A program made the translations under genes and the position numbers. A model generated the notes under the pieces. That model ran no database searches and was not told the origin of the DNA. It was given only the letters and a program-made list of their open reading frames with translations. From CAIWAH01 sp043755815 (lineage in GTDB: Bacteria > Verrucomicrobiota > Verrucomicrobiia > Limisphaerales > UBA9464), in assembly GCA_043755815.1 (NCBI GenBank), contig JAYUSF010000111.1:1-21323 (forward strand): a stretch of 21,323 nucleotides of DNA, given 5' to 3'. Positions 8,193-16,300 of this stretch are shown one piece after another; the first letter of the stretch is position 1, and each line of letters starts with the position of its first letter.

Positions 8193-8540
8193 ATGAAACA
8201 CATTCTCCAATCCCTCCTCGCCGCCAGCCTCCTGATCGGGGCCGCGGTTCCGCTTCGGGCCGAAGACCAGCCCGAAAAAACCAAGCCCGCCCAGAAGGGC
8301 GAAGGCAAGAAACGTGCGGAGCGTCCCAAACTGACGCCCGAAGAACGCGCCGCCCGGGCAGCCAAGGCCAAGGAAAAAGCCGAAGCCAAGCTGAAGGAAC
8401 TCAAGGAAAAGCAGGCCGCCGGCAAGCTGACCGATGAGGAAACCAAGCAGTTGGAACGCCTCACCAAGCGGCTGGAACAGGCCGGCAAATCCGGCGACAA
8501 GGCCCAAGCTGAAGCGAAAGCCAAATCGGAAACCAAGTAA
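8193..8540 (+). CDS. Small exported Lys/Ala/Glu-rich coiled-coil protein
   Basis: The 115-residue product begins with a good Sec signal peptide (MKHILQSLL...AVPLRA, predicted cleavage near residue 23 before ED). The rest is a highly charged, almost uninterrupted helix rich in Lys, Ala and Glu, with a LTPEERAARAAKAKEKAEAK segment and a LTDEETKQLERLTKRLEQA segment. ATG at 8193 is chosen over an in-frame GTG at 8148 because it places the signal peptide at the N-terminus. No known enzymatic domain is visible. It may be a periplasmic structural or chaperone-like helix, but I do not recognise the family. Transcription should stop at the terminator at 8603-8634, so it is probably a single-gene unit separate from the sigma operon downstream. 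Confidence 0.75.
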   Translation: MKHILQSLLAASLLIGAAVPLRAEDQPEKTKPAQKGEGKKRAERPKLTPEERAARAAKAKEKAEAKLKELKEKQAAGKLTDEETKQLERLTKRLEQAGKSGDKAQAEAKAKSETK

Positions 8541-8602
8541 GCCGACGTTTGCCGCAGGGCTCGATCCGCATTTGAAGTGTGTGGCGCCCGGTGACTCGGG
8601 CA

Positions 8603-8634
8603 GGCCGTCGTGCGTGGGCACGGCGGCCTTTTTT
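8603..8634 (+). terminator. Rho-independent terminator
   Basis: A stem of 11 pairs (ggccgtcgtgc against gcacggcggcc, with one G-T wobble) and a 4-base loop is followed directly by six T residues. It lies 62 bases after the stop of the Lys-rich protein gene and before the second ECF sigma gene, so it separates the two units. Confidence 0.9.
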
Positions 8635-8703
8635 CTGAAGGTTCCGGCTTTTCCGCGCCCCCAACCTTTCGCCGGACCGCGCGTGCTGTCAGGTTTTGCC
8701 GCC

Positions 8704-9285
8704 GTGCTTCCCGAAGCCAGTGACAACGAAATCATCGCCGCCATCCGCGGGGGCGATTCGTCACGCTTCGAGGAACTCGTCCGTCGCTACCAGTCGCGAC
8801 TGTTCGCCACCGCCCGCCGTTATGCCCGACGCGAGGACGAGGTGGCGGACATCGTCCAGGAAATCTTCCTCAAAGCCTTCTCCAAGCTCGCTTCCTGGCG
8901 CGGCGACGCGCCCTTCGAGCACTGGCTGATGCGGTTGGCGGTGCACACCTGCTACGATTTTCTGCGGGCACATCGGCGCAACCGGGAACACAACTTAAGC
9001 GAGATCACGGAAGGCGAGTCGAACTGGCTCGATAGGTTTGCCCGCGCACCCGACCAGGGAACCACTGACGCCGAGGCCGCGCGCAGCCTTGTGGAAAGGG
9101 TCCTCGCCCAGCTTTCACCGCCGAACCGCCTGGTCATCACGCTGCTTGAGCTGGAGGACAGACCTGTGAAGGAAATCGCCGAACTCACGGGTTGGTCCGT
9201 GCCTCTGGTCAAAGTCCGGGCATTTCGGGCCAGGGCCGAAATGAAAAAGATTCTCCTGCGAATGACCCCGGAAAAGTATCTGTAA
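8704..9285 (+). CDS. ECF RNA polymerase sigma factor (RpoE-like)
   Basis: From GTG at 8704 the product is 193 residues. Region 2 runs from FEELVRRYQSRLFATARRYA through DEVADIVQEIFLKAFSKL to SWRGDAPFEHWLMRLAVHTC and YDFLRAHRR. Region 4 runs from LSPPNRLVITLLELEDRPVK through EIAELTGWSVPLVKVRAFRA. It lacks any extra C-terminal domain. GTG at 8704 gives the typical short lead into SDNEIIAAIRGGDSSRFEEL; another in-frame GTG at 8683 and a longer open frame from 8434 across the upstream gene and terminator are less likely. It heads a three-gene unit with a single-span membrane protein 38 bases downstream and a membrane-anchored periplasmic protein overlapping that. It differs in subfamily from the kinase-linked sigma factor at 6246-6803. 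Confidence 0.9.
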   Translation: MLPEASDNEIIAAIRGGDSSRFEELVRRYQSRLFATARRYARREDEVADIVQEIFLKAFSKLASWRGDAPFEHWLMRLAVHTCYDFLRAHRRNREHNLSEITEGESNWLDRFARAPDQGTTDAEAARSLVERVLAQLSPPNRLVITLLELEDRPVKEIAELTGWSVPLVKVRAFRARAEMKKILLRMTPEKYL

Positions 9286-9323
9286 CCCCGTTGCGCCCAT
9301 TGCCGTCGGATTCCCCTGCAGAA

Positions 9324-9641
9324 ATGAACCTCGAACGTCTCCAACGAACCCTGCTGGACACCGCCCGCCAGACGACACCGTCCGATCGCGTGCCCTACGC
9401 TTTCGAACAGCGGGTCATGGCCCGGATTCGGGCCGCCAAGAACGATCCGCTGGCGATCTGGGGTTCGTGGCTCTGGCGTTCCGCCGTTTCGGCCTGCGCC
9501 CTTGCGGTGGTCACCGGCGTCATCAGCCTCAACCTGGCCGAGCCGCCGTTGGACGGAACTGAACCCGCCGTGGAACTGGCCAGTGTCCATCTGGAAGATG
9601 CCCTCTTCGCGTCGGCCGACGGCGCCCCCGAAATCTGGTGA
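9324..9641 (+). CDS. Small single-span membrane protein, putative anti-sigma factor
   Basis: The 105-residue protein has a soluble N-terminus of about 50 residues (MNLERLQRTLLDTARQTTPS and on), one transmembrane helix (about 52-73, WLWRSAVSACALAVVTGVIS), and a short acidic tail. It has no zinc-binding HxxxCxxC motif. Position directly after an ECF sigma gene, size and topology match CnrY-like anti-sigma factors, so I infer that the cytoplasmic N-terminus binds the sigma factor. Sequence alone does not prove this. ATG at 9324 is used; the ribosome-binding site is poor. Its stop codon overlaps the GTG start of the next gene. Confidence 0.7.
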   Translation: MNLERLQRTLLDTARQTTPSDRVPYAFEQRVMARIRAAKNDPLAIWGSWLWRSAVSACALAVVTGVISLNLAEPPLDGTEPAVELASVHLEDALFASADGAPEIW

Positions 9642-10084
9642 AAGCCTGGAAGGTCATCCTCGCCGCCGTGCTGCTGTTCGCCGCCGGAACCACGACTGGG
9701 GCGGCGGTCACGCGCATCCGCAGCCGCCAGGCGGTCCGGGCTGAGCTGGCCGCGCGCTCTCCCCTGCCGGCCATCGCGTGGCAGCGTTACGAATTCCTCC
9801 GCCGCGCCCAGCGCGACCTCAAGCTGTCCGAGGAACAGAAGGCGCGCATCGACGGACTCGTGAAGGAGAGTCAGGAACGCTTCCGCAAAGTCTGGGAACC
9901 CATCGCCCCGCAGGCCCGCGCTGAGTTTGAAGCGCTCCGCGAGCAGATCCGCACCGAGCTAAAGCCCGAACAGCAGCTCCGTTTCAACGAACTGCTGAAG
10001 AAGGCCGAGAAGGAGCGCCGCCGCCAGCGCGAGGGCACCAACTCACCCGTGGCCGACAAAGCGCCGCGGGCCGAGAAGAAGTAA
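9638..10084 (+). CDS. Membrane-anchored periplasmic Spy/CpxP/CnrX-like protein
   Basis: The 148-residue protein has an N-terminal hydrophobic anchor or signal (about 4-24) followed by a helical periplasmic domain with two LTxxQ-like motifs, LSEEQ (63-67) and LKPEQ (108-112). These are the hallmark of Spy/CpxP-type envelope-stress proteins and the related CnrX/ZraP sensors. A basic, disordered tail follows. It contains no His and no Cys, and no Met after the start, so the metal ligands of CnrX are absent and nickel/cobalt sensing is unlikely. The start is GTG at 9638 in a GTGA overlap with the preceding stop, implying coupling. It probably relays an envelope signal to the upstream membrane protein and sigma factor (inference). 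Confidence 0.75.
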   Translation: MKAWKVILAAVLLFAAGTTTGAAVTRIRSRQAVRAELAARSPLPAIAWQRYEFLRRAQRDLKLSEEQKARIDGLVKESQERFRKVWEPIAPQARAEFEALREQIRTELKPEQQLRFNELLKKAEKERRRQREGTNSPVADKAPRAEKK

Positions 10085-10180
10085 GGGCGACGGGTTCGTC
10101 CGGTCTGGGTTGAACTGGAGGCTGCCCGCGCGGGATTTAAGCCCGGGGCTACCTCGACCGGAGATACTGCCCCTCGCCGG

Positions 10181-11740
10181 TCAACCCTCGAAAAAGCCAA
10201 CGCGCCGCAACATTTCGCGGATTTTGTCGGGGGTCGCGTCCAGCTTTTCTGCACCGGCGAACAAGTCCTTCGCCTCGCAGGCATACCAGTTTCGTTTCGT
10301 CGGATCGAGGAGGCCGGCGACATTCAGCGGCGCGATCAGGCCGGCGATCCGGTGCCTGAGTTCGTCCACGGGAAAACCAGGCTCCGCTACCACCCGATCG
10401 GCCAAGGCCAAGGCCTCCCGACCGAAGCCGGGACGGTTTCGCAGGAGAAAGCCATCGGCCGCGCCCGGCTTGCCCAATCGTCGAACCGCTTCGGAAAAAC
10501 TAGCGGCGGCGAAGTAAAGCATCGTGAGGAGCTGGAAGCGTTCGGGGGAACCCAGGGTCGCGTGTTGCGCGGCCAGCAGGCGCGAGGCCGCCACCAGCTC
10601 GCCCTCCGTTTCGCGTGCGTAACCCGCCAAAGCCGCCGGAGTCGGGACTCTCCCCTGCCCCAGCATCGCGGCCAGCCGCTCGACGCCGAGCAGCGTCAGC
10701 ACAAAGCCGGTCGAGAACAGCGGATCGACGAAACCCGCGGCCGAGGGCAGCAACGCCCAACGTTCACCGACGATCGTCGCCGACCGAAAGGCCAGTCGCT
10801 CCACGCGGACAAACCCGCGGGCGGGCGTCGCACCTGCAAATTGCCCGGCCACCGACGGCAGGCGTCCAAGCAGGCGCGCCCAGGCGGGTTCGCCTTCCGC
10901 CAAACCCAATTCGGCAGCCAACGAGTCGGTCACGGATACGCCCGCGCTGGTGAGGCGGTTGTTGAACCGCAACACCCACATCCAGCCGCCGTCAAAGACG
11001 TGATGCAGCGCCGCGTCGTCCGGCGAAAAGGGCGGCGCGATGCCGGTGGCGTGCAAGCCATCCCATCGTTGCACGCCGCGGAAGTGGGTGAACAAGGCCT
11101 GACGCGCCGGGAACGACGGCAACCCCCGTTCGCCCAGCCCCAGCCGCTGCCATAGGAAGCCGCGTGGTCCGCTCGCATCAACCACGAACTGCGCCCGAAT
11201 TTGGATCGGTTCGCCGTGTCTTTGGCCGGCCAGCGTCGCGCTTGGCGACCCGAACTCAACCGTGTCGAGAACGGTCTCGTCGAGGTAGGTGGCACCGGCC
11301 GCCTCGGCTTCGCCCGCGAGGAATTGGTCGAAGTCAGGGCGATACCATTGCGTGTCGCCGATTTCGTCATTGGGACTCGCGGCGACCAGCAGTTCGTTGC
11401 CGCGCCCTCTCTCTTCGCGCCACGGTTCGCCGAGGTGATGATGGTAGAAGGAAAAACCCCGTTTGAGCCCACAGCCGATTTCCGGATACGCCCGCTGCCA
11501 CGGACCCCATTTGCACAGCGGCAGCAGTCGGGGCAACCCGTAGCGGCTGGCCAGTTCCTCCAGCAGCAGGTTGGCCAGCGGTGTGGAGGACTCGCCCATG
11601 GCGAACTTCGGATGCCGGTCCCGTTCGATCAGCGCCACCGAAAGCCCAAGTCGCCGTGCGATCAGCGCCAGCAGCGAACCACCGAACGCCGAGCCCACGA
11701 TGGCCAGATCAAACGCAGTCTGCATTTCGCTTATAACCAT
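10181..11740 (-). CDS. FAD-dependent oxidoreductase, flavin-halogenase-like
   Basis: The 519-residue protein resembles the tryptophan-halogenase/FAD monooxygenase superfamily. It has an N-terminal nucleotide-binding motif GSAFGG (16-21), the GES triad typical of halogenases (49-51), Lys77 in LCKWGP (a position reminiscent of the catalytic Lys), VVDASGPRG (186-194), and AAGFVDPLFSTGF (334-346). The halogenase WxWxIP signature appears as WMWVLR (253-258), without Ile-Pro, and the usual GDA before AGF is PSA. It may therefore be a halogenase relative with a different oxidation chemistry. ATG at 11740 is listed; ATG at 11725 (MQTAFDLAIVG) is about equally plausible. It is divergent from the oxidoreductase at 11764 with almost no gap. 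The substrate is unknown. Confidence 0.8.
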   Translation of the reverse strand: MVISEMQTAFDLAIVGSAFGGSLLALIARRLGLSVALIERDRHPKFAMGESSTPLANLLLEELASRYGLPRLLPLCKWGPWQRAYPEIGCGLKRGFSFYHHHLGEPWREERGRGNELLVAASPNDEIGDTQWYRPDFDQFLAGEAEAAGATYLDETVLDTVEFGSPSATLAGQRHGEPIQIRAQFVVDASGPRGFLWQRLGLGERGLPSFPARQALFTHFRGVQRWDGLHATGIAPPFSPDDAALHHVFDGGWMWVLRFNNRLTSAGVSVTDSLAAELGLAEGEPAWARLLGRLPSVAGQFAGATPARGFVRVERLAFRSATIVGERWALLPSAAGFVDPLFSTGFVLTLLGVERLAAMLGQGRVPTPAALAGYARETEGELVAASRLLAAQHATLGSPERFQLLTMLYFAAASFSEAVRRLGKPGAADGFLLRNRPGFGREALALADRVVAEPGFPVDELRHRIAGLIAPLNVAGLLDPTKRNWYACEAKDLFAGAEKLDATPDKIREMLRRVGFFEG

Positions 11741-11763
11741 ACTCAGGGACTTGCCCCGAGGCC

Positions 11764-12954
11764 ATGCCCGCGGCGACGCTGACCCCGAAACAAATGTCCT
11801 CGCTACGACTCGGACTCATCGGACTCGGCAACATTGGTCGCCATCACGCCACCTACCTGCTCGAAGGCAAGGTGCCCCGTTGCGAACTCACGGCCGTGTG
11901 CGCCACCACGCCGGCGAAGCTCGAACCTTATTACGCCCGCAAGCTTCGCGTCTCAACCAACGCCCTTGAGCTCATCCATTCTGGCGCCATCGACGCCGTG
12001 TTGATCGCCACCCCGCATTACGATCACACCTCGTTGGGCATCGCCGCCTTGGAGGCCGGATTGCATGTGATGGTTGAAAAGCCGATTTCCGCCCACAAAG
12101 CCGACGCCCAACGCCTGCTCGCCTGCGCCGCGGAACACTCCGAGCAGATCTTCGCCGGCATGTTCCAGCTCCGCGTCGAACCGCGTTACGCCAAACTGCG
12201 CGCCCTGTTGGCCGCGGGTGAACTCGGCCAGATCCAACGCGTGACCTGGATCAACACGGACTGGTTTCGCACGGAAGGCTACTACGCCAGCGGCGGTTGG
12301 CGGGCGACCTGGAAAGGCGAGGGCGGCGGCGTGCTGCTGAACCAGTGCCTGCACAACCTCGACGTGCTGGCCTGGCTGCTGGGCATGCCCGCGCGTGTCC
12401 GCGGTTTCTGCCAGCTCGGACGCTGGCACAACATTGAGGTGGAAGACCAGGTGACCGCCTACTTCGAATTTCCCAACGGAGCGACGGGCACCTTCATGAG
12501 CAGCACGGGCGAAGCGCCGGGCACCAACCGCTTCGAGATTGCCGGCACGCGCGGCCGCGTCGTGCTGGAGAACAACCGGCTCACGTTCACCCGCAACGAA
12601 TCCGATGCGCTCGAATGGAGCCGGACCGCCGAGGTCGGCTTCAGCAAACCCGACGTCTGGAACATCGACATCCCGTTTGAGAATGCGGCGAACCAGCACG
12701 CCCTCCTGATGCAGAACTTCGTCGCCGCAGCGCTGGATGGCGCTCCCCTGATAGCGCCCGGCCTGGAAGGAATGAATTCGGTGGAGCTCGCCAACGCCAT
12801 CGTCTTCTCCTCCCTCCAGAACCAGACGCTGGAACTCCCGATGGATGGCGCCGCCTGGGAAGCCAAACTTCAGGAACTCATCGCCAACTCGACGCTCCAG
12901 AAGGAAACCCGCGCCGTGAAGACAGACGACTTCGCCGCGTCGTTCCGGCGATGA
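11764..12954 (+). CDS. Gfo/Idh/MocA family oxidoreductase (cytoplasmic)
   Basis: The protein is 396 residues, or 386 from an alternative ATG at 11794. The N-terminal Rossmann domain has GLGNIG (20-25) for NAD(P) binding, ATPHYDH and then EKPIS at the usual active-site position. The C-terminal alpha/beta domain contains GGWRATWKGEGGG and LLNQCLHNLD, typical of sugar or inositol dehydrogenases in this family. There is no signal peptide, unlike the related protein at 18176. Substrate cannot be assigned. The start at 11764 leaves 23 bases to the divergent flavoprotein start; 11794 gives more room for promoters and begins right at the conserved fold, so it may be the true start. Confidence 0.88.
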   Translation: MPAATLTPKQMSSLRLGLIGLGNIGRHHATYLLEGKVPRCELTAVCATTPAKLEPYYARKLRVSTNALELIHSGAIDAVLIATPHYDHTSLGIAALEAGLHVMVEKPISAHKADAQRLLACAAEHSEQIFAGMFQLRVEPRYAKLRALLAAGELGQIQRVTWINTDWFRTEGYYASGGWRATWKGEGGGVLLNQCLHNLDVLAWLLGMPARVRGFCQLGRWHNIEVEDQVTAYFEFPNGATGTFMSSTGEAPGTNRFEIAGTRGRVVLENNRLTFTRNESDALEWSRTAEVGFSKPDVWNIDIPFENAANQHALLMQNFVAAALDGAPLIAPGLEGMNSVELANAIVFSSLQNQTLELPMDGAAWEAKLQELIANSTLQKETRAVKTDDFAASFRR

Positions 12955-12996
12955 GGCTAAGGCGCGCAGCGGGCACGCGAAGGGCATTCGACGCCA

Positions 12997-13290
12997 GTGG
13001 ACGCGTCAGCGTCTTGGAGTGCGGTGGCTTACCACCGCTTTGACCCGCGGAGCCTGCCTTCTCACTCTAGGTTGCTGATGACGCCGGCTCGGCAAGCCCA
13101 AGGCGGCAGAGGACTGCCGCAGTCCAAAACCTCGCGGAGCTTTAAACCGGGGCGGGGCAGTCGCGGCAGCGTCTTGGACTGCGCGAGTCCCCCGGCGCTT
13201 TGGCAGGCCGGACGTGGTTCAGTTCCATCCCCTCACGGCCCGTTCACGCTGGCGAAAGCGGCAGAGGACTGCCGCAGTCCAAAACGCTGG
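12997..13290. repeat. Cluster of hairpin-forming intergenic repeats
   Basis: The 379-base gap between convergent genes (12955-13333) holds no plausible gene but contains repeats. A 28-base segment beginning gcggcagaggactg occurs identically at 13103-13130 and 13258-13285; each contains the hairpin ggactg-ccg-cagtcc. The inverted counterpart (cagcgtcttgga-type) occurs at 13007-13027 and 13166-13183. The first of these runs into a perfect hairpin gcggtgg-ctta-ccaccgc at 13021-13038. This looks like a bacterial interspersed mosaic or REP-like element made of alternating head and tail units. It may also serve as a bidirectional transcript end. Confidence 0.75.
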
Positions 13291-13333
13291 CGCGTAAAGC
13301 TGTCCCGTTGCCGACCATTAATTACTAGGCTCT

Positions 13334-16300
13334 CTACTTCGTCTCCGGCGCGGGTTGACGATTCCCGGCGGCGTCTATGGAGACGGGCTGGATGAACACG
13401 TAGAGCCGCTTGTGCCGGACCTGACGGCCTTCCGAGCGGAAGAGGCGGCCCAGCATGGGAATGTCGCCCAGCACCGGCACCTTGTCCTTGAAACGGATCA
13501 CCTCGTCCGCCAGCGGGCCGCGCAGGGCAATGGTTTCGCCGCCGTGGGCCAACACTTCCGCCTGGGTTTCGCGCATCCGGAGGCGGGGCAACGGCGCCGT
13601 CCCCTTCAGCGGCTTGCCGCCGAATGTCTGGGCCAAAACCCGGTTCGTCGCTCCGGGATCATCATACCCGAGGAACTCCGTGACCGAGGCCACCACCTTC
13701 ACGCGCCAACCCGTTCCTTCGGCCGCCGGAAAGAGATCCACCAGCGGGCCCACTGAAACCTGATCCGTCACGTAGCTGACACTGGCGTCGTTGGTCGGCG
13801 AACCGTCCGTGGCCACCACACCCGTCACGAGCGTCCGCGGCTCACCCACCGTCACCTGGGCCTGGCGCCCGGACAATGTCGTCACCTTGGGTGCGGTCAG
13901 GAAGTCCACGCCGTTGCGGCCTTCGAGTCGTTCCTTCAAGGCCGTGAACTGCTCCGCCGACAGCACCGCCGACTGGCCCGAGACCGCCAACCGGTCCACG
14001 CGCAGCCGGTCGCCGTTCAGCGGAGTCCTTCCCGCCGGCAAGTTGGTCACGAGTCCCGACTCGAGCGCAGGGTTGTTGGTGCGGGCCTGCCCGAACAGCC
14101 AGTCGAGCCCGATGTCATCCGCGCTGCCCTCGGTGATCTCGGCGAAGAAGACGGAGAGCTGAACTTGGGGAGGGTCGGATTCTGACCGGCCACCACCGTT
14201 TGCCGCCTGTCTCATATGACCGAGTTGTTCTTTAATCTTCGCTTCCACATCGGTGAGGCGTTTCAGCTTTGCCTCCAATTCGGAACGAACACCGGTCCCG
14301 TTTTCCAAATCTTGGCGGAGTCGGGATATTTCCTCGGCAGCCACCTGCCGGTCCCTCTCCAAGGTCTGAATCAGCGCACTGTTTTCCCGGTGGGGGACAG
14401 GCTGGGCCGTTGGGGCCTCCGCCGAAAGCGCCTTCAGCGCAGCCTGCGTATCGGCCTGCCGTGCCAGCGCCTCGACCATCTTGGGATGTGCTTCGAGGTA
14501 GCGGGTTCGCAACTTGGCGAGCGTGGCCTCCCCCTCAATGAGCTGTTGTTCCAGTGCGGCCCGAGTTGTGCCCGCGTGCATTTCCGCCGGAAAGTTCAGC
14601 CGCTGGATCGCCTGATCGATTCGACCCAAGTCCACCAGCGTCGCCCGGACGAAAAGGATGCCCGTGCGGTCGTTGTAGAAGACGGCGGGCAGACCCTGTG
14701 GGGGAATGTCCGCGAGGGCTTTGGCGTCGAGATCCTGGAACTCGACGCCATTGGCAGCGCCGAAGGCGCGGACGGCGACCTGAAGGTTGGTCTGCCCCTG
14801 GGTCAGGAATCCACCGATGTGCCGTTGGAATGCCGGCCCGAGGCCGGCGAATCGTCGAGTGTGCAGTTGTTTCGAATCGTCGCGCCACGCGTTGAACACC
14901 ACGGCATAGCTTTCGACGTCGGCCTGTATCCGCTTCTCCGCCCCCGCTACCACTTGGGCAATCACTTCGGTGATCTTGGTTTCCTGTAGCGGGGGGATGG
15001 TCTTGATGACCGTCTTCGCCAACGCCCCGGTGTCGTCGGGTTCGTTGATGATGAAATTCATCCCCCGCCCTTGGGGGTCGGCTTCCTTGGCTGCCTGCTC
15101 CAATCGGCGCACTACGGAGCCCAAGGTTTCGTCGGTCACTTCAAAGTTGGGAATGACGATGCGGTCCAGGGCGGCCAACAGCCGGGCGCGTTGCCGGTCC
15201 AGGTTCAAGGCGTGCTGTTCGGCCGGAGGCAGATTGAGCTGCTGGATCGCCGCCTCGATTCGCTCCAGGTCGGCCAAGGTCGCGCGGACAAACAGCCGTC
15301 CCTGGGCTTCGTCGAAGAATGCGGCCGACCCCTCCGGGGGCGGGGCGGTGACGGTGGCCGTGGGCGTAAACGGTGGAATTTCGACCCCGTTGGTCGCGCA
15401 GAAGATGCGGATTGCCGCCTGTAGGTTGGTCTCGCCCGGGGCCAGAAACAGGGTGAGATGCTGCCGGAAGGCTGGGCCGTTGACGGCGAACTGCCGCGTG
15501 GCCGATTGAGTCCGTTTAGCCAAGTCGTGGAACGCTTGCTTGGCCGCTTCCTGACGGTGTTCCGCCGCGACAAGTTCCGGGGCACCAACGGCATTCGCGG
15601 CGCGGGCAGCCTCCCAATTCCGTTTGGCCGCTTTCAATTCGTCCGCGGCCGTGGCCAGGGCGACCTGACCTTGTGCCGACATCATTCCCAGCGGTGCGAT
15701 GGTCACCAAGTCACCCTCAAGCGCGGACTGAATGGGCGTTTCCGCGGCCTGCACCAACGTCGCCAACACGAGCGAAAGGTCCGCATTTCGGAGCGTTCCC
15801 GCCCGCCCGATCCGGACGGCTGAAAGGTCGGAAGCGCCGAACAAAGACACCTTGATTCCATGGCCCGCGGGATCGACCCGCCTGGCGGCCGCACTAATTC
15901 GCTCAACCGCCTGTCCCAACGATTCGCCGGGGAACTGGAAGCTCGGGAAAACCAGCGTCGAATTCGGACCACGCTGCTCCAGCGCTACGTAGCTTCCCCG
16001 CGGACGTGTCGAACTGCCCGGGAGTGGCTGGTCGTAGGCGAGCCCCGGACGGATCGGGTCAATCGAACGTGTCGCAGCGCCGTCGCGCGCATCCTCCGTG
16101 GCGGGCATTGGCGGAGAGGCAGGCACGTCCCTCTCGGACTTCGACGGAGACTTTGGCCCCTCCGCCCACGCCGCGGCGATTGCAACGCCCAGTCCGCCGC
16201 GATCCCCCGGCCACGGCGCCAATAGCGAAGCGCCAAACAGCACCACGATCCCGCAACGAACCAACCAAACGCCCGCAGGCCGAGAAATGACGTTGTCGCC

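Noticed and set aside
9638..10084. Nickel/cobalt or other heavy-metal sensor
   Set aside because: Despite the CnrX-like layout, the protein has no His or Cys and no Met after the start to bind metal.
11953..12987. 344-codon minus-strand open frame
   Set aside because: Antisense to the Gfo/Idh/MocA gene at 11764-12954; no recognisable motif.
13007..13285. CRISPR array
   Set aside because: The repeats are irregularly spaced and alternate in orientation, and there are no uniform spacers or cas genes; they fit REP-type elements.
14216..14989. 257-codon plus-strand open frame within the M56-secretin gene
   Set aside because: Antisense shadow of the periplasmic modules; composition is not protein-like.
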